NCBI RefSeq assembly: GCF_001428335.1
Contig: NZ_LMSG01000018.1
Coordinates: 222,343-286,342, forward strand
Length of the DNA: 64,000 bases
Source: Arthrobacter sp. Soil762
GTDB taxonomy: Bacteria > Actinomycetota > Actinomycetes > Actinomycetales > Micrococcaceae
Reading direction: 5' to 3'
Shown here: piece after piece, positions 9,065 through 17,152 of the stretch
Position numbering within the stretch: position 1 is the stretch's first letter
Layout: each line of letters starts with the position of its first letter
Translations under genes and position numbers: made by a program
Notes under the pieces: model-generated
Seen by the model: the letters and a program-made list of their open reading frames with translations, nothing else
Databases searched by the model: none
Told to the model about the DNA's origin: nothing

Positions 9065-9826
9065 TCAGGGCTGGACCTGCTGCAGTTGCTCAAAGAGCTC
9101 TGGCGGGATGGCGTAGATGAAGATGACTGCCAGCAGGTTTTTCGCCGCGTGCACAAAGTAGGAGAACATCAGGTTCTTCCCGGTCCACACATAGACAAAG
9201 ACCAGCGTGGCGCCCATGGCCAGGTACGGGAGCAGCGCACTGAACGTGATGGCCTCCTGGCCCGCGATGTGGATGCCGGCAAAGAGGACCACGGACAGGG
9301 CGCAGCACAGCCAGATGTTGAGCCGGCGGCTGAGCTTGCCGATCAGGAGGTGCCGGAAGATGTATTCCTCCACAAACGGGCCCACCACCACCAGGACCGG
9401 CACTATCAGCCAGGCGGGCACCTGCTGCATCAGAGCCTGCAGTCCGGCCTGGTTTGCCGACGTCTCCACTCCGCCGCCTGCCGACACCACAACCGCCGTG
9501 AGGATCATCATGGCCACCACCGCCGCGGGCACCATCAGTAGCGTGAACCACGGACGGGTGGCCAGCACGCGCAGGTCCCGGGCCACGACGTGGCGAGCGG
9601 CAGCCAGAGCCAGGATCCCGATCGAGCCATAGAAGATGAGGTTAACGGCGTACGATGCCGCGGCCGGGCTGGGAGCCAGCTGGCGGATGAACGGGGCCAG
9701 CAGTTCCCCGGCGACGGCGAAGAGTCCGGCCACGGCCACGTAGAGGCCGACGGTGGTGAAATCAAGGCTGGAAAACCGGTACAGCTCGGGCTGCGGCGCG
9801 GGTGGTTTCCGGTGTGTGGTGGCCAT
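9065..9826 (-). CDS. CPBP-family intramembrane metalloprotease
   Basis: The product has 253 aa with about seven hydrophobic segments. The three CPBP (Abi/Rce1) motifs are present in order: EEYIFRH (EExxxR) near residue 155, FAGIH (FxxxH) near 185 and HAAKN (HxxxN) near 225. These form the glutamate-based intramembrane active site. Bacterial members are linked to bacteriocin self-immunity or to processing of membrane proteins, but no partner gene is visible here. Confidence 0.85.
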   Translation of the reverse strand: MATTHRKPPAPQPELYRFSSLDFTTVGLYVAVAGLFAVAGELLAPFIRQLAPSPAAASYAVNLIFYGSIGILALAAARHVVARDLRVLATRPWFTLLMVPAAVVAMMILTAVVVSAGGGVETSANQAGLQALMQQVPAWLIVPVLVVVGPFVEEYIFRHLLIGKLSRRLNIWLCCALSVVLFAGIHIAGQEAITFSALLPYLAMGATLVFVYVWTGKNLMFSYFVHAAKNLLAVIFIYAIPPELFEQLQQVQP

Positions 9827-9860
9827 GTCTTCAGCCTAGCTCCCCGCCTCCCACCCGCTG

Positions 9861-9914
9861 AGCTATCACTTTTGGTCCCCAAACCGGGGGCAAAGCGACG
9901 AAATGTGATAGAGC
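9861..9914. repeat. Nested intergenic palindrome
   Basis: Outer arms CTATCAC (9863-9869) and GTGATAG (9905-9911) extend imperfectly to GAGC and GAGC-like ends. An inner GGTCCCC/GGGG pairing lies between them. It occupies the 213-bp gap between the protease and TetR genes. No second copy was seen in this window. The rest of the gap (9915-10039) shows nothing recognisable. Confidence 0.55.
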
Positions 9915-10039
9915 AACGAGTCGTCCCGATCCATGCCTGGCCAGGTGGAAGCTACGCGATCGGCAAAGCGCCAGTTCAAGCTGCGATAAATCCGCCATAT
10001 CCCGTTAACGGTCTTGGTTGCCTGGACGCCGGCCCGGTC

Positions 10040-10702
10040 TCACGATTCATGACGACGGGTCAACTCGCGGAGCGGCTCATGCACCGCTCCGGGTGCTTCC
10101 TGGGTCGCGGGTATGCCTGCGATCATTCCCGCCCACAACAGGTCGGTTGTCGCAACGGTCAGGGAGTCGATGGATGTTCCATCCAGGAGGTTGCCCGCGG
10201 CCAGTACAGCGGCTCCGTGCAGGCTCACGAAGCAGACGAGCGCGAGCATCTCGCAGTCGCCTGAGGCCAACTCCCCGGCGTCCATTGCTTCAGCGATGAG
10301 TGCCCTGGCAACGCGCAGGCCGTCTTCGCCGATGCTGCGCAGCTCATCGCTGGCATCGGGATGGTGCTTGGTGGAGTGCATCACGGCCAACAGGACCGGG
10401 TGGGAGACGGCAAAGTCCACATAGGCGCTGGCGATCCGGACAAAGCGTGACCGATGGTCTCCGGCAGCTTCAGACGCTCCGATTATGCGGGCGTTCATGG
10501 CGCGGAAGCCGTCAAGGGCGAGGGCGTCCAGAAGGGCCTGCTTGTCACGGAAATGCTTTCCGGGTGCAGCGTGGCTGACGCCCAGGTCACGCGCGAGCTG
10601 CCGCAGGGAAAGACCTTCGACTCCTGCTTCTTCGATGGATTCCGTTGCACGGGCGAGCAGCGCCTCGCGGAGCTTGCCGTGATGGTAGGACTGATCGGTC
10701 AT
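10040..10702 (-). CDS. TetR-family regulator
   Basis: The product has 220 aa. The N-terminal 60 residues are a TetR DNA-binding domain with the helix-turn-helix LSLRQLARDLGVSHAAPGKHF. The ligand-binding half is helical, of the type with a C-terminal WHG-like domain (residues about 75-190). It is divergent from an SDR gene, and the 100-bp gap holds a large inverted repeat overlapping a near-consensus promoter. It is therefore very likely the repressor of the SDR-phzF pair, and probably of itself. Confidence 0.88.
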   Translation of the reverse strand: MTDQSYHHGKLREALLARATESIEEAGVEGLSLRQLARDLGVSHAAPGKHFRDKQALLDALALDGFRAMNARIIGASEAAGDHRSRFVRIASAYVDFAVSHPVLLAVMHSTKHHPDASDELRSIGEDGLRVARALIAEAMDAGELASGDCEMLALVCFVSLHGAAVLAAGNLLDGTSIDSLTVATTDLLWAGMIAGIPATQEAPGAVHEPLRELTRRHES

Positions 10703-10720
10703 GCGATCAGTATAACCAGG

Positions 10721-10775
10721 ATGTAGTCATTGACAACAATGTAGCCAATGCCTACTATGTTGGCAGCGACTACAT
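10721..10775 (+). promoter_or_regulatory. SDR promoter inside a TetR-type operator
   Basis: TTGACA (10730-10735) and TACTAT (10753-10758) are separated by 17 bp, a near-perfect sigma-70-type promoter firing towards the SDR gene. The whole region is an inverted repeat: arms 10721-10744 and 10752-10775 match at 19 of 24 positions around a 7-bp centre. A small perfect palindrome, CATTGACAACAATG (10728-10741), covers the -35 box. Repressor binding here would block RNA polymerase. Confidence 0.8.
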
Positions 10776-10804
10776 AAGTGGTCGCAATACGGATCGGATT
10801 CGAA

Positions 10805-11599
10805 ATGACCACAACCATGACCTACGCCGGAACCACGGCACTCATCACTGGAGCGAGCTCCGGGCTCGGCGCCGAGTTTGCCGCACGATTTGCAGCGCGC
10901 GGCGCAAACCTTGTGCTGGTCGCACGGCGGACAGACAGGCTTGAGGATCTCGCCCGGAAGCTGCGCGTTGCCCACGGCATTTCAGTGACTACGCTCTCGA
11001 AGGACTTGAGTCGTCCGGGAGCCGGTGCGGAAGTCCGGGACGAGCTCGCCGGCCGGGGCATCCGCATCGACACTTTGATCAACAACGCGGGTTTCGCCAC
11101 GAGCGGTCCGTTAGTCGAGGAAGACCCGGCGGTCATCGCCTCGGAGATCTCCCTTAACGTGGCCTCTCTTGTTGACACCACGCGGGCATTCCTCCCCGAG
11201 ATGCTCGCCGCCGGGAAGGGCGCACTTATCAACGTGGCCAGCACTGCGGCATTTCAGCCGGTGCCTGGGATGGCGGTCTACGGTGCAACCAAGGCCTTTG
11301 TCCTGAGCTTCACCGAGGCGGTGGCACATGAAACGAAGGAATCCGGCCTTCGTGTGCTCGCGCTCTGCCCCGGGGCTACCCGGACCGAGTTCTTCGAGGT
11401 ACTGGGGAGCCAGGCCGCCGCGGTGGGCCGGCTGCAGAGCGCCACCGAGGTCATCGACACGGCCCTGCGCGCTCTCGATCGCCGCACCACACCCGTAAGC
11501 GTCGTCTCCGGCTGGGGAAACCGCGTGCTTGCCGCAATGGCCCAGCGCCTCCCGCGACACATCTCCCTCGCCATCGCCGGCCGGGCCGTCCAGGACTAG
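10805..11599 (+). CDS. SDR-family NAD(P)-dependent oxidoreductase
   Basis: The product has 264 aa from the ATG at 10805, about 40 nt after the predicted transcription start. An in-frame GTG at 10778 overlaps the operator and is less likely. The cofactor motif is TGASSGLG near residues 15-22, followed by NNAG near 93, the catalytic Ser region NVASTAAF and YGATK (YxxxK) near 160. Substrate specificity is not evident. It is divergent from the TetR gene and is followed by a PhzF protein gene with a 76-bp gap, so the two may share the regulated promoter. Confidence 0.88.
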   Translation: MTTTMTYAGTTALITGASSGLGAEFAARFAARGANLVLVARRTDRLEDLARKLRVAHGISVTTLSKDLSRPGAGAEVRDELAGRGIRIDTLINNAGFATSGPLVEEDPAVIASEISLNVASLVDTTRAFLPEMLAAGKGALINVASTAAFQPVPGMAVYGATKAFVLSFTEAVAHETKESGLRVLALCPGATRTEFFEVLGSQAAAVGRLQSATEVIDTALRALDRRTTPVSVVSGWGNRVLAAMAQRLPRHISLAIAGRAVQD

Positions 11600-11675
11600 T
11601 GCTGGAATCGCATTTCCCTTCGCCCTGTTGGCCGCCACCGCCCCCGTATTTTTACAACCCCTCGAGGATGCACCA

Positions 11676-12596
11676 ATGAATCAGACTTCTGTTGTACTGC
11701 GTTATGCCGCCTTTACCACGACCCCTGACGGAGGAAATCCGGCGGGCGTCGTATTGGATGCAACCCATCTCGACGACGCCCAGATGCAGGTCTTCGCGGC
11801 CGATGTCGGATACGCGGAAACGGTCTTTGTCACCGAGGCGGCGGTTGGCGGAGACGCCCGTCGAAACCGTGTCCGGTACTTTTCCCCGATTGCGGAGGTG
11901 CCGTTTTGCGGCCATGCCACAATCGCTTTAGCCGTCGCCCTGTCGAGGCTTCACGGTACTGGAACGTTTATGTTCGATACGTCGGTGGGGCCTGTCGCGA
12001 TCGAATCTGCGGGCCAGGGCGCTGCCCTGACGGCTTCCTTTACAAGTGTGGAGCCCCGCGTGGCCGAGTTTCCGGCCGGTGTACTGGACACTCTGCTCGG
12101 GTTGCTTGGCATGGGTCGGGACGAGTTGCACGGCGCCTACCCTCCGATGGTCGCCTTCGCCGGAAACTGGCATCCAGTATTGGTCTTCGCTGACCAAAGG
12201 AGCTTTGACTCATTCGTGTTCGACCCGGATCGCATGCGTGTGCTGATGGACGCCCAGGGCTGGGCCGGTACCGTGACGACGCTGTGCAAGGTCGGAGCGG
12301 CTGAGTTTGATTCGCGCAATCTCTTCCCGGTGGGCACCATCACTGAAGATCCGGCGACCGGTTCGGCTGCCGCCGCTTTCGGTGGATACCTCCGGCTGCT
12401 TTCGCTTGTGGAACCACCCAGCCGGGTGGTGGTGCTCCAGGGAAGCCATGTCGGCCGCCCGAGCAGACTCACCGTTGAGATTCCTCCGCTCGGCGGGATT
12501 ATCGTGCGCGGAGAAGCCGTCGAGATCCGGTCGTGGACTGACCGGAGTTCTACGGTCCCTTGTCCGGATAGTGAACGCGTCGCCGGAATGGCCTGA
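11676..12596 (+). CDS. PhzF-family isomerase/epimerase-like protein
   Basis: The product has 306 aa, starting at the ATG at 11676 after GAGGATG. PhzF-fold features are clear: GNPAGVV near residues 18-24, YAETVFV with the candidate catalytic Glu48, FCGHATIA near 77 and EDPATGSAA near 225, the conserved second-half motif. PhzF itself isomerises dihydrohydroxyanthranilate in phenazine synthesis. Most chromosomal relatives, including this lone copy without other phz genes, have unknown substrates. It probably belongs to the TetR-controlled unit with the upstream SDR. Confidence 0.88.
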   Translation: MNQTSVVLRYAAFTTTPDGGNPAGVVLDATHLDDAQMQVFAADVGYAETVFVTEAAVGGDARRNRVRYFSPIAEVPFCGHATIALAVALSRLHGTGTFMFDTSVGPVAIESAGQGAALTASFTSVEPRVAEFPAGVLDTLLGLLGMGRDELHGAYPPMVAFAGNWHPVLVFADQRSFDSFVFDPDRMRVLMDAQGWAGTVTTLCKVGAAEFDSRNLFPVGTITEDPATGSAAAAFGGYLRLLSLVEPPSRVVVLQGSHVGRPSRLTVEIPPLGGIIVRGEAVEIRSWTDRSSTVPCPDSERVAGMA

Positions 12597-12683
12597 AGTC
12601 GCCTGCGTAGGCCTGCCAGATCTTGTCGTTGATGATTTCACGGGAGGCGGTGAAGTGCCGCAGCGCACGCATCTACTGGCGGG

Positions 12684-12716
12684 CCCCTCCCCGCCAGCTC
12701 ACCCCGCTGGGAGGGG
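12684..12716 (+). terminator. Possible terminator after the phzF-like gene
   Basis: CCCCTCCC (12684-12691) pairs with GGGAGGGG (12709-12716), with an inner CCAGC/GCTGG pairing. There is no T-run. The 12597-12843 gap otherwise holds no supportable gene. Confidence 0.4.
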
Positions 12717-12843
12717 TTGACTCAAGCCGCCAGTGCCGCTGTCAGCTCCGTGGAGACTGAAATGCGGCGGAGGCTCACTCGAGCCCAACGGCTAACAGTC
12801 ACACAACGAGGGGTCGGGAGCGTTGGTTCGGGCGGGCGTCACA

Positions 12844-12888
12844 TTGCGGGGCCAGATCAGCGTCGCGTAGAATGTTCGGTATGCCTAA
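12844..12888 (+). promoter_or_regulatory. Leaderless promoter with DtxR/MntR-like operator
   Basis: TTGCGG (12844-12849), an 18-bp spacer and TAGAAT (12868-12873) place the transcription start at about the ATG at 12881, so the metal-transport mRNA is probably leaderless. An imperfect palindrome TTCGGTATGCCTAA (12875-12888; 10 of 14 positions symmetric) straddles the start site. Its TTAGGCAT half resembles DtxR/MntR-family operators. Metal-loaded repressor would cover the start point. Confidence 0.5.
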
Positions 12889-13882
12889 ATTTTTGTTTCG
12901 GCGCGCCAAAGTCGCCGCCCGAACCCTCGCCCTTGGATCGGCGGCGTTCCGCGCTGCCGGCGCCGCCGCCGTCGTCGTCGTCCTGTCCCTCTCCCTGACC
13001 GCGTGCGGGGGTGCCGCGTCAGGCAACAGCGACAGTGACAAACCGGTGGTCCTGACCACCTTCACGGTCCTGGCCGACGTCGCCCGGAACGTTGCGGGGG
13101 ACAAGCTCACCGTGGAGTCCATCACCAAGGCGGGCGCCGAAATCCACGGCTACGAACCCACCCCCGGCGACATCCGCAAGGCAGCCAAGGCGGACCTCAT
13201 CCTGGACAACGGCCTGAACCTCGAAGCCTGGTTCGGGCAGTTCGTGGAGGGCCTGGACGTGCCGCACGCCGTGGTCAGCGACGGTGTGGAGGTCATGTCC
13301 ATCAGCGAGGACTCCTACCAGGGCAAACCGAACCCGCATGCGTGGATGTCGCCCGTGAACGTGCAGATCTATGTGGACAACATGGTGACGGCGTTCAGCA
13401 AGCTTGACCCGGAGAACGCCGCGGTATTCCAAGCCAACGGTGACGCGTACAAGGCCGAACTGCAGGCTGTGCAGGACGAGATGAAGGCAAGCCTCGCCGG
13501 CCTCCCGGAGAACCAGCGCGCCCTGGTGACCTGCGAAGGAGCCTTCTCCTACCTTGCCCGCGATGCCGGGCTCAAGGAGGTCTACATCTGGGCGGTCAAC
13601 GCCGAGCAGCAGGCCACGCCGCAGCAGATCACGCGCGCCATCGAGTACGTCAAGGCCAACCAGGTTCCTGCCGTGTTCTGTGAATCCACGGTGTCCGATG
13701 CGCCCATGCAGCAGGTGGTGGGCGCCACCGGAGCGAAGTTCGGCGGCACACTTTACGTGGATTCGCTGTCCGAAGCCGACGGGCCCGTCCCCACTTACCT
13801 GGACCTGATCAGGCACGACGCCGATGTCATCACCAAGGCCCTGGCCGGCACGTCCACCGGCGCCTCAGCAGGGGCGAAGTAA
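12881..13882 (+). CDS. Metal ABC transporter substrate-binding lipoprotein (Mn/Zn type)
   Basis: The product has 333 aa from the ATG at 12881. An ATG at 12872 is in frame but lies upstream of the predicted transcription start. A basic N-region, a long hydrophobic stretch and the lipobox LTAC give an extracellular lipoprotein. The mature part is a cluster A-I (TroA/ZnuA/MntC) solute-binding protein. Candidate metal ligands are the His of IHGYEP, NPHAWMSP, a Glu/His pair in the second lobe and the Asp of DSLSEADG. There is no His-rich loop, which favours manganese over zinc. The stop overlaps the ATPase start as TAATG. Confidence 0.88.
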   Translation: MPKFLFRRAKVAARTLALGSAAFRAAGAAAVVVVLSLSLTACGGAASGNSDSDKPVVLTTFTVLADVARNVAGDKLTVESITKAGAEIHGYEPTPGDIRKAAKADLILDNGLNLEAWFGQFVEGLDVPHAVVSDGVEVMSISEDSYQGKPNPHAWMSPVNVQIYVDNMVTAFSKLDPENAAVFQANGDAYKAELQAVQDEMKASLAGLPENQRALVTCEGAFSYLARDAGLKEVYIWAVNAEQQATPQQITRAIEYVKANQVPAVFCESTVSDAPMQQVVGATGAKFGGTLYVDSLSEADGPVPTYLDLIRHDADVITKALAGTSTGASAGAK

Positions 13883-14658
13883 TGGGCACCCCGGCCATCC
13901 TCGTTGAAAACGTCACGGTCCACTACGGCGAGGTCCTGGCGCTCGATTCCGCCTCGCTCACCGTGGACGCCGCCCGGATCTGCGGCCTGATCGGCATGAA
14001 CGGGTCCGGGAAATCCACCCTGTTCAAGGTGATCATGGGAATGATCAAGCCCGACGCCGGTCGCGTGCTGATCGGCGGACAGTCACCTACCAGCGCGCGA
14101 AAGGAGGGCGGGATCGGCTACGTGCCGCAGAGCGAGGATGTGGACTGGCAGTTCCCGCTGTCCGTCCGCGATGTGGTGATGATGGGCCGCTATGGGCACC
14201 AGGGTTTCACCCGGCGCCCCTCCAAGGCGGACCGCGCCGCCGTCGATCTGGCGCTGGACCGTGTGGAACTGGGCGAGTACGCGGAGCGGCAGATCGGGCA
14301 GCTGTCCGGCGGGCAGAAGAAGCGTGCCTTTGTGGCCCGCGGCATTGCCCAGGGTGCCACCATGATGCTCCTGGACGAACCGTTCGCCGGCGTGGACAAG
14401 CGCTCCGAGGCCACCATCACCAGGCTGCTGCGCGAGCTCGCCTCCGACGGCTGCACCATCCTGATCTCCACCCACGACCTGCACGCGCTGCCCAATCTGT
14501 GCGACGAAGCCGTGCTCCTCATGCGCCGGGTCCTGATGCACGGCGCCCCGGAACTGGTGCTGCAGCCGGAGAACCTCGCCATGGCGTTCGGCCTGGATGT
14601 GCTGAACCGCGACCTCCCGGAACCCGCCCACCCCGCCACCACCGAGAGCAGGGGTTGA
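13882..14658 (+). CDS. Metal ABC transporter ATPase
   Basis: The product has 258 aa. Walker A is GMNGSGKST near residues 38-46, the Q-loop is YVPQSEDVDW, the signature is LSGGQKKR near 139, Walker B is MLLDEP near 162 and the H-loop is STHD. The YVPQ(S/R)xxVDWxFP block is typical of the Mn/Zn-family ATPases (MntB/SitB/ZnuC group). It is coupled to the binding protein (TAATG) and lies 3 bp before the permease gene, completing a three-gene importer. Confidence 0.92.
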   Translation: MGTPAILVENVTVHYGEVLALDSASLTVDAARICGLIGMNGSGKSTLFKVIMGMIKPDAGRVLIGGQSPTSARKEGGIGYVPQSEDVDWQFPLSVRDVVMMGRYGHQGFTRRPSKADRAAVDLALDRVELGEYAERQIGQLSGGQKKRAFVARGIAQGATMMLLDEPFAGVDKRSEATITRLLRELASDGCTILISTHDLHALPNLCDEAVLLMRRVLMHGAPELVLQPENLAMAFGLDVLNRDLPEPAHPATTESRG

Positions 14659-14661
14659 CCC

Positions 14662-15540
14662 ATGGAACTCCTCGACATCCTGCTCGAACCGCTCAGCTAC
14701 GACTTTATGGTCCGCGCCATCATCACCACCGCGCTCGCCGCCATCGTCTGTGCCGTGCTCAGCTGCTGGCTGGTGCTGATCGGCTGGTCCCTGATGGGCG
14801 ACGCCGTCTCCCATGCCGTGCTGCCGGGCGTTGTGCTGGCGTACATTGTCGGCGCCCCGTTTGCCCTCGGCGCCCTGGTGTTCGCGCTGATCGCGGTGAC
14901 CCTGATCGGCGTCGTCCGCAACACCAGCCGCGTGAAGGAGGACGCCGCGATCGGCATTGTGTTCACCTCGCTGTTTGCGCTCGGCCTGGTGCTGATCTCC
15001 GTCACGCCCAGCCAGACTGACCTGAACCACATCATCTTCGGCAACCTCCTGGGCGTCAGCATCCCGGACCTCATCCAGGTGCTGGTGCTCGGCGTCGTCG
15101 CGTTCGTCATCCTGATCCTAAAGCGCCGCGACCTGACCCTCTACGCGTTCGATCCCACGCACGCCCACGCGATCGGGCTCTCCCCGAAACGGCTGGGGGC
15201 TCTGCTTATGGGGCTGCTGGCGCTGACGTCGGTGGTGGCGCTGCAGACCGTGGGCGTGGTGCTGGTGGTGGCCATGCTCATCATCCCCGGCGCCACCGCC
15301 TACCTGCTCACGGACCGCTTCAACCGGATGCTGGTCATCGCCCCGGTGATTTCATCCGTGTGCTCCATCGCCGGCATCTACTTCAGTTACTACCTGGACA
15401 CCGCCTCAGGCGCCATGGTGGTGCTCACGCAGGGCGTGGTGTTCGCCGCCGTCTACCTGTTCAGCCCCCGGCAGGGACTGATCGGCACCCGGCTGGCGAA
15501 GGCCCGCCGCAGGAAGGCTGCCGCACTTCTGGTTGGCTAG
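14662..15540 (+). CDS. Metal ABC transporter permease (ABC-3 family)
   Basis: The product has 292 aa with eight or nine transmembrane segments. It belongs to the ABC-3 permease family (ZnuB/MntC/SitC), recognisable by DAVSHAVLPGV near residues 48-58, the GTxxS-like loop and NTSRVKEDAAIGIVF, the cytoplasmic coupling region. It is the last gene of the importer and converges on the DUF4097 gene with a 12-bp gap. Confidence 0.9.
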   Translation: MELLDILLEPLSYDFMVRAIITTALAAIVCAVLSCWLVLIGWSLMGDAVSHAVLPGVVLAYIVGAPFALGALVFALIAVTLIGVVRNTSRVKEDAAIGIVFTSLFALGLVLISVTPSQTDLNHIIFGNLLGVSIPDLIQVLVLGVVAFVILILKRRDLTLYAFDPTHAHAIGLSPKRLGALLMGLLALTSVVALQTVGVVLVVAMLIIPGATAYLLTDRFNRMLVIAPVISSVCSIAGIYFSYYLDTASGAMVVLTQGVVFAAVYLFSPRQGLIGTRLAKARRRKAAALLVG

Positions 15541-15552
15541 GCCCCGCGTTGC

Positions 15553-16416
15553 CTACCGGGTGGGAACGGGGGAGCGCCGCACGGTGATGTCGCCGTAGGC
15601 GCTGCGGGCGCGGATCTCCACTTTGGCGTCCGTCTCGCGTGGCCCGGTGGTGGCATCGAGTCCGTTTCGGACGCGCCCGTACTTGGTGCTGAGGTCCAGC
15701 CACGCGGCGCTGCCTTCGCGGACGCCGATGGCCAACGAACCCGCGGCGGTCTGGAGGGTGAGGGTTCCGCGGGCCACCTCGCCGACCGTGATGTCGCCGT
15801 TGGAGGCCTTGATGGTGGTGGTGTCGCCGGCGCGTTCCAGGGAGACATCGCCGTTGGCGGCACTGACCTTGAGTTCACCGGCGGCATCCACGATGTACGT
15901 GCTGCCGTTGCCGTTCTTGACGCTGGCGGTACCGTCGATTTCCCGGATCCGGATCTTGCCCGAGCCCGTCTTGATTTCGGCCCGTCCCGCGACGCGTTCC
16001 ACGGTCACGTCGCCCATGCCCGTGTGGACCCGGAGTTCCGTGGAGTGGTCGAGGTGGACGTGGCCCATGTCCGTCTTCAGTTCGGCGGAGCTGAAGTCGC
16101 CCTCGCAGCGGAGATCGCCCATTCCGGACTTCAACTCCAGGCTGCAGCCGATGGGCACCTCAACGGTGATATCCACGGCGCCGCCGTCGCTGAACCAGGT
16201 GTGGCGGCGCTGGGGTCGCAGCCTTACCTGCAGGCGTCCATCCGTGTAGTCCACGGTGGTCTGCTCCGCGGCCTTAATGTCCAGGGCCCGGGTTGCCTCG
16301 CGGGGCCGGATGTTGACTACGGTGTCGGTGCGGTTGCCGGCAACAATCAGAATGTCGGCACGGACGGACACGTCCACCACGACGGCGATTGGTTGGGGGG
16401 TCTCGAAGGTTTTCAT
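15553..16416 (-). CDS. DUF4097-family beta-strand repeat protein
   Basis: The product has 287 aa from the ATG at 16416, which overlaps the upstream stop as TGATG; an in-frame ATG at 16428 is the alternative. The sequence is a run of short beta-strand repeats with a pattern like G-D-V-x-V-x-x-x-x-G, seen in GMGDVTVERV, GSGKIRIREI, NGDVSLERA and NGDITVGEV. This predicts a right-handed beta-solenoid. No signal peptide or anchor is visible, so it may be cytosolic. It is coupled to a ribbon-helix-helix DNA-binding protein, and the pair should be made in fixed proportion. Confidence 0.85.
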   Translation of the reverse strand: MKTFETPQPIAVVVDVSVRADILIVAGNRTDTVVNIRPREATRALDIKAAEQTTVDYTDGRLQVRLRPQRRHTWFSDGGAVDITVEVPIGCSLELKSGMGDLRCEGDFSSAELKTDMGHVHLDHSTELRVHTGMGDVTVERVAGRAEIKTGSGKIRIREIDGTASVKNGNGSTYIVDAAGELKVSAANGDVSLERAGDTTTIKASNGDITVGEVARGTLTLQTAAGSLAIGVREGSAAWLDLSTKYGRVRNGLDATTGPRETDAKVEIRARSAYGDITVRRSPVPTR

Positions 16417-16931
16417 CAGCGTGCCCATCCTGTGAAGTTCTGCTCGCCGGGATCGCGGCGAATGGTGCGTTGGGTGGATTGGTTCCCGTTGAGGGCGTCC
16501 GCCACGGCCCGGATCAGCCAGGAGTTCACGGACAGGCCTTCAAGGCCGGCGGCCTCTTCAACCTGCTGCTTGAGGTGATCCGGAAGGCGGAGTGTCGTGC
16601 GGGAGGTGCTGGCGCCGTCGAACTCTTCCGGGGCCTGACGGGAAGGCTGGCTGGACCGTTCCGTCACCGCTTCGAAGTCGCTGGCGGCGGGCGGACTGGT
16701 GACCACAAACTCCGGATCGCGGCCCCGGAGCCGTACCTCCACCGACGCCGGGGCCAGCTCGAGGGTGATCTCGCTGGCAGCGTCGGAGAGGGCTTCGAGG
16801 AGGACCAGCCGGACGGTGGACTCCAGCGCGGCCGTGAGGCGGTCGCTGAGTTCCCGTGCCTCAGGGCCACCGGCTTCGGCGGCGACGCCCAGCTGATGCT
16901 GGACGGCTGATACGTATTGGTTGAGTTGCAT
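16416..16931 (-). CDS. Ribbon-helix-helix (HicB/Arc-like) DNA-binding protein
   Basis: The product has 171 aa. The C-terminal part, RTTLRLPDHLKQQVEEAAG followed by SVNSWLIRAVADAL, is a ribbon-helix-helix domain of the type found in HicB-family antitoxins. The N-terminal 100 residues have no recognised motif but look like a small alpha/beta partner-binding domain. The start at 16931 coincides with the predicted transcription start, so the message is probably leaderless. TGACACCA inverted repeats around its -10 box suggest autoregulation. The partner gene is DUF4097 rather than a known toxin. Confidence 0.78.
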   Translation of the reverse strand: MQLNQYVSAVQHQLGVAAEAGGPEARELSDRLTAALESTVRLVLLEALSDAASEITLELAPASVEVRLRGRDPEFVVTSPPAASDFEAVTERSSQPSRQAPEEFDGASTSRTTLRLPDHLKQQVEEAAGLEGLSVNSWLIRAVADALNGNQSTQRTIRRDPGEQNFTGWAR

Positions 16932-16966
16932 GACACCATTCTGACGTCATGCTGGTGTCACGTCAA
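16931..16966 (-). promoter_or_regulatory. Leaderless promoter with RHH-type operators
   Basis: On the minus strand, TTGACG (16961-16966), a 17-bp spacer and CAGAAT (16938-16943) put the start at about 16931, the A of the ATG. TGACACCA (16931-16938) and TGGTGTCA (16953-16960) form a perfect 8-bp inverted repeat around a central TGACGTCA. A further TGGTGTCA lies at 16984-16991. Such paired short sites are typical of ribbon-helix-helix repressors. Confidence 0.7.
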
Positions 16967-17152
16967 TGCTTTCCGGCGAATGATGGTGTCACCGGTGGTG
17001 TCCCGGCTTGACGCTGGGGCTTCCGGCGGGGAAGCTGGACCGATGAAGTCCTGAGCAGCAGCCCGGCATTGCCGGGCTGTTCCCCCGAATCCAGGGCCGC
17101 CGTCGAGCACCAGTTCCGGCGGCCACACTGCGGAATCTTGCGAGGACTTGTC

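Noticed and set aside
10778..10804. GTG at 10778 as the SDR start
   Set aside because: It lies in the operator arm within about 13 nt of the predicted transcription start; the ATG at 10805 gives a normal SDR N-terminus.
12550..12672. Minus-strand 40-aa ORF (RHFTASREIINDKIWQAYAGDF) overlapping the end of the phzF-like gene
   Set aside because: The composition looks protein-like and it could be a gene remnant, but there is a stop codon directly upstream, no ribosome binding site, and I cannot match it to a family.
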